39,932 nucleotides of DNA, taken from NCBI GenBank assembly GCA_031281275.1, contig JAITFP010000115.1, forward strand, positions 1 through 39,932, in the 5' to 3' direction. How positions within the stretch are numbered: the stretch's first letter is position 1; each line of letters opens with the position of its first letter. Of the stretch, positions 15,333 through 24,211 are shown one piece after another. The stretch is from Candidatus Fibrimonadaceae bacterium (GTDB taxonomy: Bacteria; Fibrobacterota; Fibrobacteria; Fibrobacterales; Fibrobacteraceae). A model generated the notes under the pieces. The model saw only the letters and a list, made by a program, of their open reading frames with translations. It ran no database searches and had not been told where the DNA came from. A program made the translations under genes and the position numbers.

Positions 15333-17980
15333 AACCTAATAAAAAAAGAACATCGGTTATACGCTCCGTATTTAAGCAATTATTATTTGTTTGGCTGGCT
15401 TTTTTTCTTATGACATTCATAAGCTATTTGTTTGTAAGAGACATTGTAAACGACTATTTAACAAAAGAAGCGAGAAATGCCCTGTCTTATACGCAATCAA
15501 AAGTAGCTACCGATTTACGGCATGCAGAAACATCCTTGCATAATCTTGCGCAAAGCGTACGCAATATGATTTTACGGGGTAATTCTGCAGAAGTAATACA
15601 GGAATATTTAACTGAAATGCCAAATTATTTAATCTCCAATGGTTCACGGGTAGCGGGTTACGGTGTTTTTGAGGTGTTCGGAGATATGTACCTTGATGGA
15701 GACTGGACTCCACCAAAAGATTATAATCCAAAAGAACGCCCGTGGTACAAAGCAGCCGTAGCCGCAGGTAGCGGCGTAGTGGCTACAGCACCTTATGTGG
15801 ACATACAAACAGGAGAAATGACAATTTCCTATTCAGAGCGTATTTTTGATAATGAAAGCAATCCACTTGGAGTTGTGAGCATAGATTTGTTGCTAGATAG
15901 AATAATGGAATATGTTATAAGCACACGCCTTGCCGAAGGCGGTTATGGAATATTATTGAATGAAAATTTAGAAATTATCGCCACTCCAACAAAAGAAAAT
16001 ATGGGCAAATCTTTCTCTGAATTGCCGTACAAAGGTATTTCGGATATAGTGAAGGATTTAAAACAGGATATAAATGTTTCTGAGCATAAAATAATAATAA
16101 GTGACAGGCAGAATTCAGAGTATATTATATTTACCAAACGATTTGAAAACGGTTGGCACATGGGAATTTTAATTCCTATAGATCAATACTATCAAAAAGT
16201 GACGAATATGAGAATGTTCATCACTGGTTTAGGTGTATTTTTTGCACTGACACTTAGTTTTATATTATTCCACCTCAGCATAGCAAAACAGAAATCTGAT
16301 GAAAAAAATCAGTTGGCAGAAGCAGCCTCAAAAGCAAAGAGCGATTTCCTCGCCAAGATGAGCCATGAGATAAGAACACCGATGAATGCAATAATTGGAA
16401 TGTCAGAACTTGTATTGCGCGAGTACATGTCAGATATTGCCCGTGAGTATATTATCACTATTAAACATGCCGGAGCCAATCTTTTATCCATAATCAACAA
16501 TATTTTGGATTTTTCAAAAATTGAAAGCGGAAAATTGGAAATAGTTCAGAACAATTACTTGTTTTCATCTCTGATAAATGACGTAGTTAACATTATAAAA
16601 GTACGTATCGTGGATTCAAATTTGAGTTTTGTGGTGAATATAGACCCAAATATTCCCAATTCTCTTTTTGGGGACGAAACTAGAATGAGGCAAGTGTTGC
16701 TGAACGTTTTGAGCAACGCCGTTAAATACACAAAAAATGGCTTTATCTCCTTTTCCGTAAGCGGAGAAATAATTGGAGATACAGTTCTTTTAACCATAGA
16801 GGTAGCCGATAGTGGCATAGGTATAAAAAAAGAAGATTTGGAAAAATTGTTTGATGATTTTGTGCGATTAGATTTTGCGATCAATAAAGATGTAGAAGGC
16901 ACAGGGCTTGAGCTTGCCATAACTAAGAACCTCATTAAAATGATGAATGGAGATATAAGAGTTCAATCAGAATATGGCAAAGGTAGCACATTCACCGTTA
17001 AATTGCCGCAGAAAATAGGCTCCAATGAATCTTTCGACTCTATTAAAAATGATAACATAACAATTAAATTTAAGGCTCCAAAAGCAAGAGTTCTTGTTGT
17101 GGATGATATTGATACAAATTTAAAGGTAGCCAAGGGCTTGCTGTTGCCATACAAAATGCAGGTTGATTTGTGCACGAGTGGCATTGAAGCAATTGAAAGA
17201 GTAAAGGAAAATAGTTACGACTTGGTATTTATGGATCACATGATGCCAGAGATGAGTGGTATTGAAGCTACGAAACTCATAAGGGAAATACACGCAAATC
17301 TGCCTATTATTGCGCTAACAGCCAACGTAGTTTCTGGTGCAAAAGAAATGTTTCTTTCAAACAGTTTTAATGATTTTTTGCCAAAACCAATAGATACTAT
17401 TGAGTTGAATTCCATTCTGGAAAAATGGCTACCAGAGGAAAAGCGAGAAAAAGCAACGGAAACCGTGCGCATAGAAAGCTTAAATGCAAATTCAGAAATA
17501 CTTGACACATTCTATAAAGACGGTCTTAAAAGAATAGAAGAAATCAAAAAATGCTTGAAAACGGAGAGTTACTCTTTGTACTCCATTCATGTCCATGCGT
17601 TAAAAAGCGCAAGTGCAAGCATAGGAGCTTTAGATTTATCCGAAATGGCAAAGTCCTTGGAAATGGCAGGAAAGCAAGGAGATTATACATACATTAAACA
17701 GTACACTTCTGAATTTTTAACGGCTTTAGAAGCTCTTTTGAATAAAATAAATGCAAACAAGAAAAATGAACAAAAAAGTTCTCTTGATTTTGATGCTATG
17801 AAAGTAGAACTTAATAAACTAAAAGAAGCGATTGGTATTTTAGATTCCGATGCCATTGATGAGGCAACTACCTCTCTAAAAGCATTTACACAGGTGGCAG
17901 AAGTAGAAAATATTTTGCAAAAAATTTTAATTGGAGAATATGAAGAAGCCGTGGCTATGATAGATACTTTGACAGGGTAA
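15326..17980 (+). CDS. Cache-domain hybrid histidine kinase with HPt (copy 2)
   Basis: 884 residues: TM1 (about 16-36), double-Cache-like sensor with ERPWY at 137-141, TM2 (298-315), H box SHEIRTPMNA (His347), N box NVLSNAVKYT, G1 DSGIGI, G2, receiver (588-700, Asp637) and a C-terminal HPt domain with His757 (VHALKSASASIGA). Compared with the kinase at 9276, the pseudo-receiver is absent and the HPt is gained, which allows a complete His-Asp-His relay to the HD-GYP regulator next to it. The G2 box reads GTGLEL instead of GTGLGL (Glu529 for Gly), an unusual change in the ATP lid. The first 15 residues differ from copy 1. Confidence 0.93.
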   Translation: MLEPNKKRTSVIRSVFKQLLFVWLAFFLMTFISYLFVRDIVNDYLTKEARNALSYTQSKVATDLRHAETSLHNLAQSVRNMILRGNSAEVIQEYLTEMPNYLISNGSRVAGYGVFEVFGDMYLDGDWTPPKDYNPKERPWYKAAVAAGSGVVATAPYVDIQTGEMTISYSERIFDNESNPLGVVSIDLLLDRIMEYVISTRLAEGGYGILLNENLEIIATPTKENMGKSFSELPYKGISDIVKDLKQDINVSEHKIIISDRQNSEYIIFTKRFENGWHMGILIPIDQYYQKVTNMRMFITGLGVFFALTLSFILFHLSIAKQKSDEKNQLAEAASKAKSDFLAKMSHEIRTPMNAIIGMSELVLREYMSDIAREYIITIKHAGANLLSIINNILDFSKIESGKLEIVQNNYLFSSLINDVVNIIKVRIVDSNLSFVVNIDPNIPNSLFGDETRMRQVLLNVLSNAVKYTKNGFISFSVSGEIIGDTVLLTIEVADSGIGIKKEDLEKLFDDFVRLDFAINKDVEGTGLELAITKNLIKMMNGDIRVQSEYGKGSTFTVKLPQKIGSNESFDSIKNDNITIKFKAPKARVLVVDDIDTNLKVAKGLLLPYKMQVDLCTSGIEAIERVKENSYDLVFMDHMMPEMSGIEATKLIREIHANLPIIALTANVVSGAKEMFLSNSFNDFLPKPIDTIELNSILEKWLPEEKREKATETVRIESLNANSEILDTFYKDGLKRIEEIKKCLKTESYSLYSIHVHALKSASASIGALDLSEMAKSLEMAGKQGDYTYIKQYTSEFLTALEALLNKINANKKNEQKSSLDFDAMKVELNKLKEAIGILDSDAIDEATTSLKAFTQVAEVENILQKILIGEYEEAVAMIDTLTG

Positions 17981-17984
17981 TTTT

Positions 17985-17991
17985 CTATATT
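17985..17991 (+). promoter_or_regulatory. -10-like element of valS
   Basis: CTATATT, 8 nt before the valS ATG and 4 nt after the kinase stop. No T-box or leader region fits between them. Confidence 0.6.
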
Positions 17992-17999
17992 AAACACCA

Positions 18000-20696
18000 A
18001 TGGAAACACGCTACAACCACAAAGAGATAGAAGAGAAGTGGCTCAAAAATTGGGATGAGCAAAAGAACTTCAAACCTGCAAGCGATGCACGTAGGGGCAG
18101 CCCTACGTGGCTGCCCCTATGTGCAGAGCATTTTTCCATTGTAATTCCGCCACCAAATGTAACAGGCGCATTGCACCTTGGTCATGCGCTCAACAACACA
18201 ATTCAAGACATTCTCATTCGCTACAACAGAAAACTCGGCAAAAACACGCTTTGGATTCCAGGCACAGACCACGCTGGCATTGCAACGCAGGCGGTTGTAG
18301 AAAAGCGGTTACTCAAAGATGAAAGGAAAACTCGCCACGATTTGGGCAGGGAAGAATTGGTAAAGAGAATTTGGGACTGGAAAAATGAATACGAAGCTCG
18401 CATAACAAGCCAGCTTAAATTACTCGGTTCCAGCTGCGATTGGGGCAGGCAAAGATTTACGTTAGACCCTATGTGCGCAAAAGCGGTTCGCTATGCTTTC
18501 TTTAACCTTTTTAAAAAAGGCTTGATTTTCCGCGGCAAAAGACTTGTGAACTGGGACACTCATTTGCACACCGCCGTTGCAGACGATGAAATTTACCACG
18601 AAACAGTAAAAGGTCATTTTTGGACTTTCAAATATCCCCTAGCAGACGGCAGCGGTTACATTCCCGTTGCAACAACCAGACCCGAAACAATTTTAGGCGA
18701 TACAGCAGTGGCAGTTCATCCAGAAGATGAACGCTATAAAAAATTCATTGGCAAAACTTTGAAAGTTCCTTTTGTGAACAGAGAAATTCCGGTTATCGCA
18801 GATGCTATTTTGGTAGATAGAGAATTTGGAACAGGTTCAGTTAAGGTGACACCAGCACACGACCCAAACGATTACGCAACAGGGCTTCGCCACAAACTCC
18901 CAGTGCTCAACATATTAAACGAAGACGGTTCGCTGAACGAAAATGCAGGCGAGTTCAAGGGCTTGAAAGGAGAGAAAGCGAGAGCCGCTGTAGTTGAGGG
19001 TTTGGAAAAACAGGAGCTTTTGATAAAAGTAGAAGACCACGAAATGCAGGTTGGAAAAAGCGACCGCTCAAAAACAATAATTGAGCCATATTTGAGCGAC
19101 CAATGGTTTGTGAAAATGGACAAGTTAGCAGAACGCGCAATGCAAGCCGTTGAAAGTGGAGAAGTGAAATTCACCCCCGCACGCTATGCAAAAAACTATC
19201 TAAACTGGCTAGGCGAAAAACGCGACTGGTGCATAAGCCGCCAACTCTGGTGGGGGCATCAAATTCCTATATGGTATGCAAGCTTCGAACCAACACAATT
19301 TGCAAACAGAAAAGATATTCATTATTTTAAAGCGGAGAACGGCGATTGGCTGGTTTGCTCATTGGAAGAAGATTTACCAGAAAATGAAAAATTAACGCGA
19401 GACCCCGATGTTTTAGACACTTGGTTCAGCTCTGCTCTTTGGCCCCACAGCACAATGGGCTGGCCCAGCGAAACAGAAGATTTAAAAAATTTCTACCCAA
19501 CTTCAGTTCTAGTAACCGCACGTGATATAATTTCTCTTTGGGTTGCCAGAATGGTTATCTTTAGCCAAGAGAATATGGGAAAAATTCCCTTTAACAATGT
19601 CTATATAAACCCCACAATTTTAGACGGTCAAGGCAGAAGAATGAGCAAATCGCTCGGCAACGGCGTTGACCCAGTGGACATAATAGAAAAATACGGAGCC
19701 GATTCCCTACGCTTTGTGATGTGCTCAATATGCACAGAAAACCAAGAAGCAAGACTCCCAGTAAAAAAAGAAAAACTAGAAGACGGCAGAGAAATAAACA
19801 TAAGCGAAAAATTCGAAATAGGCAGAAACTTCGGCAACAAGCTATGGAACGCCGCCAGATTTTTACAACCTCACATATCGGGAGAATCCTTGAATCGGGA
19901 GAATCGGGGTTCAGACAACCTAGAAGACAAATGGATCCTCTCCCGCCTAAACACCGTCATCAAAGAAATCCATTCATCCATAGAAAACTACCGCTTCTCC
20001 GAATATGCCGCTACAATTTACCATTTTGTTTGGGACGATTTGTGTAGCCGTTATTTGGAAATAAAAAAAGGTGAAATCTCAAAAGAATCCAGCTCTTTGC
20101 TCTCTTATTCGCTTTACACAGTTTTAGATTTGCTGCACCCAATTATGCCCTTTATCACAGAAGAATTAAACACAATTCTCTTCCCAAATTCGCAAAGGGT
20201 TATTTTGAGGGAATTTCCAAAAGCAAACGAAAATTTAATAAACGCAGAAATAGAAAAACAATTTGAAGATATATTTACCATTGTAGAAGCGGTGCGTTCC
20301 GTACGCGGTCGCTATTCCATAGCTCCACCCCAAAAAATTACCGCCGTTGCAAAAACCACAGTGGATTTAAAATCCAGCAAATCCATGATTGAAGATTTAG
20401 GATTATGCAGTTTTGAACTTGGAGAAAAACCAGCATTCAGCGCAAGCGTGGTTATACCGGGCGGCGAAGTTTTTGTTCCTTTGGAAGGAATTTTGAATAA
20501 AGAAACTGAAATTGTCCGCCTAAAAAAGGAAATTGAAAAAGCAGAGAGTTTTGCTGTGAGCATTGAGAAAAAACTTTCTAATGAAAATTTTGTGAAGAAT
20601 GCTCCTGCTGCTGTTATAGACGGCGAGCGGCAGAAATTGGCTACGCAGAAGGATATTGTGGAGAAGTGCAAAGTAGCACTAACAGAACTAACTTAA
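18000..20696 (+). CDS. valS: Valyl-tRNA synthetase
   Basis: This class I synthetase charges tRNA-Val and edits mischarged Thr. 898 residues, normal length. The HIGH signature region reads PPPNVTGALHLGHALN, the editing domain shows ATTRPETILGDTAVAVHP, the KMSKS loop reads GRRMSKSLGNGVDP, and the tail is the Val-specific coiled coil (LKKEIEKAESFAVSIEKKL). Two segments look inserted: residues about 29-44, encoded by a palindromic repeat just before the HIGH region, and about 625-640, encoded by a second dispersed repeat before DKWILSRLN. Both keep the frame. It converges on purC and the stops overlap by 4 bp. Confidence 0.97.
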   Translation: METRYNHKEIEEKWLKNWDEQKNFKPASDARRGSPTWLPLCAEHFSIVIPPPNVTGALHLGHALNNTIQDILIRYNRKLGKNTLWIPGTDHAGIATQAVVEKRLLKDERKTRHDLGREELVKRIWDWKNEYEARITSQLKLLGSSCDWGRQRFTLDPMCAKAVRYAFFNLFKKGLIFRGKRLVNWDTHLHTAVADDEIYHETVKGHFWTFKYPLADGSGYIPVATTRPETILGDTAVAVHPEDERYKKFIGKTLKVPFVNREIPVIADAILVDREFGTGSVKVTPAHDPNDYATGLRHKLPVLNILNEDGSLNENAGEFKGLKGEKARAAVVEGLEKQELLIKVEDHEMQVGKSDRSKTIIEPYLSDQWFVKMDKLAERAMQAVESGEVKFTPARYAKNYLNWLGEKRDWCISRQLWWGHQIPIWYASFEPTQFANRKDIHYFKAENGDWLVCSLEEDLPENEKLTRDPDVLDTWFSSALWPHSTMGWPSETEDLKNFYPTSVLVTARDIISLWVARMVIFSQENMGKIPFNNVYINPTILDGQGRRMSKSLGNGVDPVDIIEKYGADSLRFVMCSICTENQEARLPVKKEKLEDGREINISEKFEIGRNFGNKLWNAARFLQPHISGESLNRENRGSDNLEDKWILSRLNTVIKEIHSSIENYRFSEYAATIYHFVWDDLCSRYLEIKKGEISKESSSLLSYSLYTVLDLLHPIMPFITEELNTILFPNSQRVILREFPKANENLINAEIEKQFEDIFTIVEAVRSVRGRYSIAPPQKITAVAKTTVDLKSSKSMIEDLGLCSFELGEKPAFSASVVIPGGEVFVPLEGILNKETEIVRLKKEIEKAESFAVSIEKKLSNENFVKNAPAAVIDGERQKLATQKDIVEKCKVALTELT
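18087..18124 (+). repeat. Palindromic element inside valS
   Basis: A 16-bp inverted repeat (18087-18102 with 18109-18124, one mismatch) around a 6-nt loop CTACGT. The core is TAGGGGCAGCC. It encodes most of a non-conserved stretch (DARRGSPTWLPLCA) of ValRS where related enzymes are shorter. It resembles REP/RPE-like palindromes that insert in frame into coding sequence. No second copy was seen in this window. Confidence 0.75.
19882..19916 (+). repeat. Dispersed short repeat inside valS (copy A)
   Basis: A 35-bp segment matching 28 of 35 positions of 37288-37322, with shared cores AATCGGG and GGTTCAGA. It sits partly within a 12-bp direct repeat (19877-19888 and 19894-19905, ATCGGGAGAATC). 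In ValRS it encodes a variable loop (GESLNRENRGSDN). Confidence 0.6.
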
Positions 20697-21577
20697 ATCT
20701 CCGGCTGCTTTCCCGTCAACCTAACAAAAATCTCCACATACTTATCCACTGTATTCTTAACCACGTTTGGCGGCACTTCCGGTCCCGGATATTCCTTATT
20801 CCAATCCAAAGTCTCCAGCCAGTCGCGGATATACTGCTTGTCAAAGCTCTCTTGGTTTTGCCCTTCTTGATATTTTTCAGCGGGCCAATATCTTGAAGAA
20901 TCCGGGGTTAAAATTTCGTCTATCAAAACTGTATTGCCGTCTATTTCGCCGAATTCAAATTTTGTGTCTGCCAAAATTATGCCTTTGCTTGCGGCATATT
21001 CTCTCGCTTTGCTGTAAACTTCCAAAGTTAAATCTCTGAGCGTTGCCGCTATTTTTTCTCCGACTATTGGAATTGTCTGTTCATAAGATATATTTTCATC
21101 ATGACCTGATTCGGCTTTGGTGCTTGGGGTGTAGATTGCTGGGTCTATTTTTGCGCAGAGCTTTAAACCTGCCTGCAAAACGTGCCCGCAAATTTTTCCA
21201 GTTTTTTGGTAATCTTTCCAACCAGAGCCTACTATGTAGCCTCTCGCTATGCACTCAACATCGTGCCGCTTTGCTTTTTTAACGAGCATTGAACGCCCAC
21301 GCAAATAATCGGCATTTGGTTTAAGCACGGCGGGGTAGTCTTCAACATCTGCGGTTACCAAATGATTTGGCATTCCCAGTTGTTTAAACCAAAATAGTGA
21401 AAGCTGGTTCAATATTTTGCCCTTGCCAGGTATTGGCGTTGGAAGCACTACGTCAAAGGCAGAAATGCGGTCGCTTGCCACCATCAGAAAATGTTCGCCG
21501 AGGTCGTACATATCGCGAACCTTGCCTTGGTGAAACAATGGAACGGAGGTGATGGGAGTTTCAAATTTTAAAGACAT
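20693..21577 (-). CDS. purC: Phosphoribosylaminoimidazole-succinocarboxamide (SAICAR) synthase
   Basis: The enzyme ligates aspartate to CAIR using ATP in purine synthesis. 294 residues, matching the longer PurC type. Motifs include GKVRDMYDLG, the SDRISAFDVV strand, PIPGKGKILNQLS, VECIARGYIVGSGWKDY and the late metal-binding ADTKFEFG followed by IDEILTPDSSRYW. It is monocistronic as far as can be seen, convergent with valS and overlapping its stop by 4 bp. An AGGAG-like sequence and a promoter-like element are both within 15 nt upstream. Confidence 0.96.
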   Translation of the reverse strand: MSLKFETPITSVPLFHQGKVRDMYDLGEHFLMVASDRISAFDVVLPTPIPGKGKILNQLSLFWFKQLGMPNHLVTADVEDYPAVLKPNADYLRGRSMLVKKAKRHDVECIARGYIVGSGWKDYQKTGKICGHVLQAGLKLCAKIDPAIYTPSTKAESGHDENISYEQTIPIVGEKIAATLRDLTLEVYSKAREYAASKGIILADTKFEFGEIDGNTVLIDEILTPDSSRYWPAEKYQEGQNQESFDKQYIRDWLETLDWNKEYPGPEVPPNVVKNTVDKYVEIFVRLTGKQPEI

Positions 21578-21584
21578 AAGGAGA

Positions 21585-21591
21585 AATGTAG
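21585..21591 (-). promoter_or_regulatory. -10-like element of purC
   Basis: CTACATT on the minus strand, 7 nt before the purC ATG. About 41 bp separate it from the divergent element of the CBM48 gene. Confidence 0.6.
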
Positions 21592-21632
21592 TAAAAATTT
21601 GCCTATACCCTTGAAATTTTGTGTGAAAATTT

Positions 21633-21639
21633 CTATATT
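21633..21639 (+). promoter_or_regulatory. -10-like element of the CBM48 gene
   Basis: CTATATT, 30 nt before the ATG; a strong Shine-Dalgarno (AAAAGGAGG, 21653-21661) lies in the leader. Confidence 0.6.
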
Positions 21640-21669
21640 TAGTGTGTCTTTTAAAAGGAGGCTATTATA

Positions 21670-22035
21670 ATGGCACAGAAAAAAGAAACAAAATCAGTTA
21701 AAGCGCCTGCGAAAACTGCAACTAAAAAAGCTCCGGCAGCTAAGTCTGCCGCTCCCAAAGCAGCATCAAAAAGCAAAGCATCTGCTCGGGAAGTTGAGTT
21801 TAAAGCATATTCTCCAGCTTCTGGCTCTGTTGCCGTTGCTGGTGATTTCAATGGCTGGAAACCCGTTGCTCTAAAAAAAGGCAAAAACGGAAATTGGAGC
21901 GGGAAAATCAAATTAGGTTCAGGCATTCATCAATATAAACTTGTTTTTGATGGACAATTTTGGCAAACCGATAATGCCAATCAAGAACGCATTTCCGATG
22001 GTCATGGCGGGGAAAACAGCGTTGTAAGAGTTTAA
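21670..22035 (+). CDS. CBM48/AMPK-glycogen-binding-like protein with Lys/Ala-rich tail
   Basis: 121 residues. The N-terminal 40 or so are a histone H1-like tail rich in Lys, Ala and Pro (repeats of KAPAK, KKAPAAK, PKAASK). The rest is one carbohydrate-binding module 48 (isoamylase N-terminal/AMPK type): EVEFKAYSPASGSVAVAGDFNGW, GNWSGKIKLGSGIHQYKLVFDG, ending in a typical VVRV strand. The module binds alpha-glucans in glycogen enzymes, but no catalytic domain is attached. The basic tail could bind nucleic acid or membrane. A good Shine-Dalgarno (AAAAGGAGG) suggests strong translation. Confidence 0.85.
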   Translation: MAQKKETKSVKAPAKTATKKAPAAKSAAPKAASKSKASAREVEFKAYSPASGSVAVAGDFNGWKPVALKKGKNGNWSGKIKLGSGIHQYKLVFDGQFWQTDNANQERISDGHGGENSVVRV

Positions 22036-22045
22036 ATTCCTAAAT

Positions 22046-23305
22046 ATGCCGAGCGAGAACAAAGATTATAATGTTTCTTTTGGCGATAAGGAAATAGCTT
22101 TAGCGGTAGGGCAGTTTGGCTCTCCGCTTTGGATATATGATTTTGGGGTTATAGAAAAACGTATATGGGATTTGCGCCATTTTAGTGTTATTCGCTATGC
22201 ACAAAAAGCGGCTCCAAACATAAACTTATTGTCAAAAATGAAATCTGTGGGGGTGGACATAGATGCCGTTAGCGCAGGCGAGGTTGTCCGAGCTTTGCGT
22301 GCAGGCTTTGAGCCTACGCACATAAGATATACCGCAGATATTTTAGATAGAGATGCGCTTGATTTAATAAAAGAGCATTCTATTTCAGTCAATATAGGCA
22401 GTCCAGATATGCTTTTTCAATTGCATGAGGCTGGTATAAAAGTACCGCTTGCCATACGCATAAACCCAGGTTTTGGGCACGGGCATTCCAACAAAGTCAA
22501 TACTGGTGGCGAGCTTTCAAAACACGGTATATGGCACAGCGACCTTCCAAGCGTTATTAAAAAGGCAGAAGAACTTGGCTTTGCTGTTGAGTGTTTGCAT
22601 ATTCACATCGGCTCTGGTTCGGATTATATCCACTTGTCCCAGGTTGTTTCTGCAATGGAAAATGCAATTAGCACTATTGGTAGTGCAGGCGAATCTCTAA
22701 AAATAATAAGCGCAGGCGGAGGACTCCCTATATCTTATAAAAGAGATGAAAATTGGCACATAGATTTGGACAAATATTACAATATTTGGGATAGTGCACG
22801 CAAAAGAATTAGCGAAAATGTTGGGCATTATCTTCAATTGGAAGTGGAACCGGGTCGTTATTTGGTGGCAGAGAGTTGTGTTTTGGCAACGGAAATTCGA
22901 GCTGTGAAAAAAATGGGAAAGAATCTATTTTATCTAATAGATGCAGGTTTCTCAGATTTAGTACGCCCGTCTTTTTACGGGGCTTATCACCATATTTCAA
23001 TTATTCCAAAGGATGGGAAAAAAAGCGAAGAAGAAGTGGATGCCATAATCGCAGGTCCTTTGTGCGAAAGCGGTGATGTTTTTACTCAAGAAGAGGGTGG
23101 CATTGTTGTTAGCCGTAAAGTGCCGCTTGCAAATGTTGGCGATTTGCTGATTATTCACGATGCTGGTGCTTATGGATCTGCAATGAGCAGCAATTACAAT
23201 TCTCGTTTGCTTGCCCCAGAAATTCTGTGGGAAAAGGGTAAATTTAAACAAATAAGAAAGCGACAAACCTTTGAGCATTTGTTAGAGAATGAAATTGTGG
23301 AGTAA
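22046..23305 (+). CDS. lysA: Diaminopimelate decarboxylase
   Basis: PLP enzyme converting meso-diaminopimelate to L-lysine and CO2. 419 residues in the alanine-racemase-like fold. PLP lysine is Lys54 (RYAQKAAPN). Other family motifs are INPGFGHGHSNKVNTGG, LHIHIGSG, SAGGGLPISY, EVEPGRYLVAES, AGPLCESGDVF and DAGAYGSAMSSNYNSR. The spacing matches LysA rather than arginine or carboxynorspermidine decarboxylases. It begins 10 nt after the CBM48 gene, and the DUF2279 gene follows after 3 nt. Confidence 0.94.
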   Translation: MPSENKDYNVSFGDKEIALAVGQFGSPLWIYDFGVIEKRIWDLRHFSVIRYAQKAAPNINLLSKMKSVGVDIDAVSAGEVVRALRAGFEPTHIRYTADILDRDALDLIKEHSISVNIGSPDMLFQLHEAGIKVPLAIRINPGFGHGHSNKVNTGGELSKHGIWHSDLPSVIKKAEELGFAVECLHIHIGSGSDYIHLSQVVSAMENAISTIGSAGESLKIISAGGGLPISYKRDENWHIDLDKYYNIWDSARKRISENVGHYLQLEVEPGRYLVAESCVLATEIRAVKKMGKNLFYLIDAGFSDLVRPSFYGAYHHISIIPKDGKKSEEEVDAIIAGPLCESGDVFTQEEGGIVVSRKVPLANVGDLLIIHDAGAYGSAMSSNYNSRLLAPEILWEKGKFKQIRKRQTFEHLLENEIVE

Positions 23306-23308
23306 TAG

Positions 23309-24193
23309 GTGAAGGCATTTGTTGCGATAATTTTAGTTGTCGTTTTTATTGCAAATGCACAGGATTTGGATTCTGCTGGGAGCGATAATACAATAAAACC
23401 GATGCGCCTTGCGGTTATAGGTTCTAGCGTTGCTGCCTCGTATTCTATAATGTATTTTGCCCTTCTCAAAGACGGCTGGTGGGATAAAGTGGAACCTTTT
23501 CATTTTGAACCACTTTACTCTGATATGAACTATGCCTCGAATTTAGATAAATTCGGGCATTTTTATACGGGTATTTTTATTGGCGAATTGCTTGCGATGA
23601 GTTATGACTGGGCAGGACTCAGTCCTTTTGCTTCTACGCTTTGGGCTGGCTTAACGGTTGGTTTTACGCAGGTTTTGATAGAATTCAAAGACGGTTTTTC
23701 TCCTTATGGTTATAGCGTTTGGGATGCTATAGCGGGCACCTTAGGCGGTTTTTACGCTATGGGAAAAATATATATCCCTGCTATGCAATATGTTGATTAT
23801 AAATTTTCGTATTGGATCAATTCAAACGCATATTGGGACTGGCACAGAAAGAAGAAGGAAACAGGAGTTTGGTTTGATGATTATTACGGAGGGAATCAAA
23901 CTCACTGGCTTTCCTTTAAAATTCCCCAAATGTTGCCACTTGCCCTCGCCTTTGGATTGGGATTGTACGATCCGTATGTTGGCAGTGAATTAGGATGGGA
24001 TAAAATTCGTTATGAATACTATATTTCTCTTGATTACGATTTTAATGCAATTTTTCATCCTCAAAAAACTTGGAGCAAAAATTTAATAACAATTTTGAAT
24101 CATATAAAATTTCCTGCGCCTGCCATTCGTTTGCATCCAAACGCTAAATTTTACCCTTTTCATCCTTGGCAAGGGTTTTATGTGTCTTTTTAA
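23309..24193 (+). CDS. DUF2279 family exported protein
   Basis: 294 residues with a signal peptide (VAIILVVVFIANAQ). The core matches DUF2279 (YfiM-like): LDKFGHFYTGIFIGELL, SPFASTLWAGLTVGFTQVLIEFKDGFS and the typical YGYSVWDAIAGTLGG, followed by a Tyr/Trp-rich C-terminal half probably in the outer membrane or periplasm. Function is unknown. A GTG start 3 nt after lysA is used; no ATG lies near the signal peptide. Confidence 0.78.
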   Translation: MKAFVAIILVVVFIANAQDLDSAGSDNTIKPMRLAVIGSSVAASYSIMYFALLKDGWWDKVEPFHFEPLYSDMNYASNLDKFGHFYTGIFIGELLAMSYDWAGLSPFASTLWAGLTVGFTQVLIEFKDGFSPYGYSVWDAIAGTLGGFYAMGKIYIPAMQYVDYKFSYWINSNAYWDWHRKKKETGVWFDDYYGGNQTHWLSFKIPQMLPLALAFGLGLYDPYVGSELGWDKIRYEYYISLDYDFNAIFHPQKTWSKNLITILNHIKFPAPAIRLHPNAKFYPFHPWQGFYVSF

Positions 24194-24197
24194 TTTC

Positions 24198-24204
24198 CTA
24201 CATT
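24198..24204 (+). promoter_or_regulatory. -10-like element of hisI
   Basis: CTACATT, 7 nt before the hisI ATG; no Shine-Dalgarno is present. Confidence 0.55.
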
Positions 24205-24211
24205 GTAAAAA

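Noticed and set aside
19721-20047. ORF of 108 codons inside valS
   Set aside because: Arg/Lys/Gln-rich shadow frame of the ValRS coding sequence.
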